Shown here: positions 62,460 through 64,000 of the stretch, in pieces | How the letters are laid out: each line of letters opens with the position of its first letter | Position numbering within the stretch: position 1 is the first letter of the stretch | Source of the DNA: Streptococcus sanguinis | Lineage (GTDB): Bacteria > Bacillota > Bacilli > Lactobacillales > Streptococcaceae | DNA length: 64,000 bases | Direction of reading: 5' to 3' | Assembly (NCBI RefSeq): GCF_900635155.1 | Contig: NZ_LR134002.1 | Coordinates: 1,922,001 to 1,986,000, forward strand | Program-made: the position numbers and the translations under genes | The notes under the pieces: generated by a model | Seen by the model: only the letters and a program-made list of their open reading frames with translations | Databases searched by the model: none | What the model was told of the DNA's origin: nothing

Positions 62460-64000
62460 TCATTCTTTAATAGCATCTTCGTATCTGTCAAAGGCATAGT
62501 GGCTCTGTGCGTAGAGTGGATTATCCATGGCCAATAGCAAGTATTCGTTTTCTGTTTTATTGCTGTCTCCATCAGAGTCATTCCAGGTAACATCTAAAGC
62601 CAGCCACTGACCATCTACTTTTGCGAAGTTCCAAGCATGCGGGTCAAAATCATCTGTATTTCCACTCACATACATGGTTTCGAGACCAGCTTCCTGAGCA
62701 AGAGCCTGGAAGGTTACAGCATAAGCTTGACAAACTCCCTTACCCTCAAATAGCGGACCAGTAATATCAAAACTAGAAGCATACTTACGAACAACGTCCT
62801 GCATATCTTTATATGCTTTTGAAATAGCCTCTTCTGATTCTTTATTCTCAATAGATTTTTTATAATTTAAGATGCCTTGGTAAGCAGTCTTATCATAGCT
62901 AATATGCTCAATTAAATACTGATTAATTGCCTCAATCTTTTCTCGGTCGCTCATCTGGTCTTTGATGATGTCTTTGACAATCTCTTTGACCTTTTTACGG
63001 GCTTTCTTATATTTGGCTGTTTCGTCAGCATCATATTTAAAGTGTACCACACGCTGCTTGCCATCAATGGTAGGGAGCACTCCCTGCTGAATTACCGGAT
63101 TTTGATCCAAGACATCGCTAATCAATTCACTGACATCTCCTTCACTCAGCTCTGGAAACTCACTGTAATCGACATATTCTGCATCGGACAGAAGGGCCTT
63201 GGCAAAATATTCCTGCGCTGCACTTCTGGCTGCCACTCTTTCCTCAATATCACTAACATCATGAACGACTGTTTTACCCTTGAGATCCAAGTCAGCCTGC
63301 TCTACACTGATATATTTCTCTGAAACACCAGACTTGCTTTCCTCTTTATTGACCTTTTCATTATGCTTATCTACAACAGGCTGGACTTCTTCGACACTGG
63401 CCTGTTCAATGAAAAAGTCCGTTTTGACAGTAGGCATGCCCTTGATAGAGACCAGACATCTGACATCCCGACCTTCTTTTTCAATTTTTTCATAGACGAT
63501 TGGAAAGTTCTGAGTCTGGCCATCCATCATCTGCAGTGGTGCTTCTTCAGGAATGTTTCCCTTCTGCCGTAGGGCGGAAACCTGGTCAGAAAAAGTCCGA
63601 AAATCGATTTGATTCGGCATCAGTTTCGCAAAGCTATCAGATGAGATAGGATTGCTAATCGTGCCTAAAGCTTCTTTGTCTTTGAGGGGAACAACAAGGA
63701 GTTCATAAGGCTTTTTCTCAACCGTTTTCTTACTGTAATCCTGATCGTAAGCCTGCAGCAACCGTTATCTGGCAAGTATCGGATCATCTCCGGAACGGCC
63801 GCCGTTGCGGCTATCATAGTGGGTAGGCAAATCTGTCCGATACACTGTCGAAGTGACCCGATCGACCTCTTTATAGTTATAAAGACCTGTCTTGGTATCA
63901 CTGCCAGGTATGGTTACATACTCTCTTTTTATAATGGAATAAGAGTCCGCTCCCGGTACTTCCGTCCATTCCAGCTGCAGGCGACCATCTCCGAGCAGAC
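62460..64000 (-). pseudogene. Transglutaminase-like protein interrupted by an in-frame TAA, 5' part beyond the window
   Basis: On the minus strand one frame runs from the window end to 62460 but has TAA at 63765-63767. Upstream of it lies LQLEWTEVPGADSYSIIKRE, a fibronectin III/PA-like segment, and the sequence continues smoothly downstream in the same frame (RLLQAYDQDYSKK). A CAA-to-TAA change would explain it. The distal 433 codons hold a transglutaminase-like Cys-His-Asp domain: GKGVCQAYAV (Cys), DPHAWNFAKVDG (His), LALDVTWNDSDGD (Asp). Such proteins are secreted surface proteins in streptococci. Restart at the TTG at 63761 is possible but lacks a ribosome site. Confidence 0.72.

Overview
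The window is chromosomal DNA of a low-to-mid GC Firmicute, almost certainly a Streptococcus of the sanguinis/gordonii group. The reasons are an SpxB-type pyruvate oxidase, a complete streptococcal-style histidine-utilisation operon, a BusR/BusA(AB) betaine system, a methionine MET-box, and streptococcal promoter, RBS and terminator style. No rRNA, tRNA, CRISPR array, prophage or intact insertion sequence was seen. Species assignment is inference from gene content.

Layout. 1-8.8 kb: histidine catabolism (hutU end, ftcD, fchA, fhs, hutD, an amino-acid permease, hutH, then hutG behind its own promoter). It encodes two alternative ways of handling formiminoglutamate. 8.8-11.9 kb: a large SARP/AAA/TPR regulator on the other strand. 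12-15.6 kb: a PrsW-like membrane protease, then a coupled trio (GT2-GtrA glycosyltransferase, secreted phosphodiester glycosidase, small membrane protein). 15.7-24.6 kb, mostly minus strand: two tandem histidine phosphatases, a HAD phosphatase, alpha-galactosidase with an AraC regulator, and metE-metF behind a MET-box. 24.8-29.2 kb: two hypothetical membrane proteins, an AI-2E-family exporter and a PabB-PabC fusion.

29.3-45.5 kb is the most interesting block. Three self-contained BcrA-like ABC modules (three ATPases, four permeases) are followed by an XRE regulator, a CPBP protease, a two-component system, a 19-residue micro-ORF, three tandem membrane-anchored beta-lactamase-fold serine hydrolases and an HXXEE protein. 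Four promoters in this block (three ABC units and the hydrolase unit) carry the same array: four TT(T/G)AGAA-like heptads phased every 11 bp, ending exactly 8 bp before the -10 box. I infer one regulon, probably controlled by the embedded two-component system, acting as a cell-envelope or antimicrobial-peptide response.

45.8-50 kb: a TetR unit with double operator, an alpha/beta hydrolase, a 6-phospho-beta-glucosidase and a SemiSWEET transporter. 50.2-52.2 kb: a compact cassette with its own promoter, two micro-ORFs (36 and 23 codons, the second ending in a Cys-x-x-Cys tail), an attenuator-like hairpin and an ABC exporter. It resembles a minimal or decayed ribosomal-peptide (RiPP) locus and is the other candidate novelty. 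52.5-58.4 kb: VOC protein, spxB with a cre site, GDSL hydrolase, HAD phosphatase and a membrane-anchored MutS-like ATPase. 58.5-62.4 kb: BusR and the glycine-betaine transporter, whose promoter is covered by two bipartite BusR-type sites. 62.5-64 kb: a transglutaminase-like gene interrupted by an in-frame TAA and running off the window end.
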